DNA of 7,302 nucleotides from Tardiphaga sp. Lineage in GTDB: Bacteria; Pseudomonadota; Alphaproteobacteria; Rhizobiales; Xanthobacteraceae. The stretch spans positions 1 to 7,302 of the forward strand of contig JAQGJF010000772.1 in NCBI GenBank assembly GCA_028290765.1, given 5' to 3'. The notes under the pieces are model-generated. The model did not search any database. It saw nothing but the letters and a program-made list of their open reading frames with translations, and was not told where the DNA came from. The translations under genes were made by a program, and so were the position numbers. Shown here piece after piece: positions 6,618 through 7,302 of the stretch; within the stretch, counting starts at the first letter, position 1, and each line of letters begins with the position of its first letter.

Positions 6618-7302
6618 TCGGCCAAGTTCGTGCGACTCGCGCATTGCCACAGCAATGGCCAGCGCTTCCATCTCCGGATTCGCGGCAGCGATGACCGCGA
6701 CTTTTTTCATGCCGGCGGAAATTTTTTCCGCAACCTCCGGCTCGGCCAGCCGACGATACCATTGCGCTGTCGCATTCGAGGGCCGCATCGCCTCGGACAC
6801 TAGCGTTTCGCGGCCCTCCGGTGCGGGTATGCCCAAAAGCTGGACGTCGCTACGCCTGATCCGGAACCGTGTGAGCAGCGCATGCAGCGCGAACTGTGGA
6901 TGATTCGACGACGATGACGTTGTCTTACCCTGGTCATCGGTCGAACCGCCGATCAGCTGCCACGCATCGTCATCGAGATCGGTATCGAGCCCCGGCAGCA
7001 CCACGGCCCCTTGGGGTAGGTTGGCGATGGCATGAAGAAATCTTGCTGTCGTTGGCATCGAGCCGGTCGAGCCTGCTGCAATCACCGGGCCGTCCTGATG
7101 CGCTTTCAGCCGGTCGGTTTCCGCTGCGATTAGCAGATCGTGCCGAGCCGCAGGTTCGATCCTTTTAATTTCCTCAAGATGAGCTGGCCACGCTTCTCTT
7201 GCTATCTTTAGGAAGTTCAGCGTCAATTGCCAGTATTTGTCGAACGCGTCCGGCACCAGCCCATCGAGTGAGCTGAAATCGACGCCGCGCAATACCATAT
7301 CG

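Larger units (their letters stand above)
4593..7302 (-). pseudogene. addB: addB, double-strand break repair protein AddB, interrupted by an in-frame stop; 5' end outside the window
   Basis: This encodes the second subunit of the AddAB helicase-nuclease. About 901 sense codons are visible; alphaproteobacterial AddB is roughly 1040 residues as I recall, so some 140 N-terminal residues lie beyond the right edge. The upstream segment (7301-6618) has the family stretch V-I-A-A-G-S-T-G-S and later H-P-Q-F-A-L-H. The downstream segment begins A-L-V-T-P-D-R and contains G-G-L-V-E-G-I-W-P-P, D-P-W-L-S-R-P-M-R, E-R-R-I-G-L-S-A-H-D-F and A-P-A-V-A-S-R. It ends with an intact-looking PD-(D/E)XK nuclease: G-S-A-I-H, then A-R-A-D-R, then D-Y-K-T-G (Asp codon 4988-4986, Lys 4982-4980) and P-Q-L-T-L-E-A-A. 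A TAA at 6617-6615 separates the two segments, which are in the same reading frame with no indel, so one nonsense change breaks an otherwise well-kept gene. The stop falls in the middle of conserved helicase-like sequence, not at a domain border. Sequencing error is possible. Codons in the upstream half are markedly less GC-rich than downstream. Confidence 0.85.

Noticed and set aside
6600..6630. Frameshift as the cause of the addB break
   Set aside because: The two halves are in the same frame and the codons around the stop align directly with the family, so it is a nonsense codon and not an insertion or deletion.

Overview
The window is GC-rich chromosomal DNA of an alphaproteobacterium, most likely from the Bradyrhizobium/Rhodopseudomonas/Nitrobacter group. 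Three things point there: the proteins look like the alphaproteobacterial forms of AddA and AddB, the gene order is addB-addA-trxA, and a CCCCGC-TT-GCGGGG type intergenic palindrome is present. I see no plasmid, phage, transposase, CRISPR, tRNA or rRNA signal.

Layout from left to right. (1) Positions 2-349, plus strand: the last 115 codons of a calcineurin-like metallophosphoesterase. (2) Positions 350-684: no gene. This stretch holds an elaborate inverted repeat (425-589) and the rho-independent terminator of trxA (635-661, read on the minus strand). (3) Positions 685-1005, minus: thioredoxin trxA. (4) Positions 1093-4596, minus: addA, the helicase/nuclease subunit of the AddAB recombination complex. 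(5) Positions 4593-7302, minus: addB, the partner nuclease subunit, running off the right edge and broken by an in-frame TAA at 6615-6617.

addB, addA and trxA run in the same direction. addB and addA overlap by four bases (ATGA) and look translationally coupled. trxA follows after 87 bases, which contain a possible promoter of its own, and ends at a strong terminator facing the convergent metallophosphoesterase. AddA and AddB normally form a heterodimer that resects double-strand breaks for RecA-dependent repair, with one PD-(D/E)XK nuclease on each subunit.

The main observation is that both subunits carry a damaging-looking change. AddA has Tyr (TAC) where the family has the catalytic Asp of the D-Y-K-T motif; addB's own copy of the motif in this window still reads GAC. 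addB has an in-frame stop about two thirds of the way upstream in the visible part, although the protein is well conserved on both sides in the same frame. The upstream half of addB is also clearly less GC-rich than the rest. Together this suggests an AddAB system that is decaying or has been altered, rather than a new system. I found no convincing evidence of a previously undescribed system. The inverted repeat at 425-589 is the most structured non-coding object.
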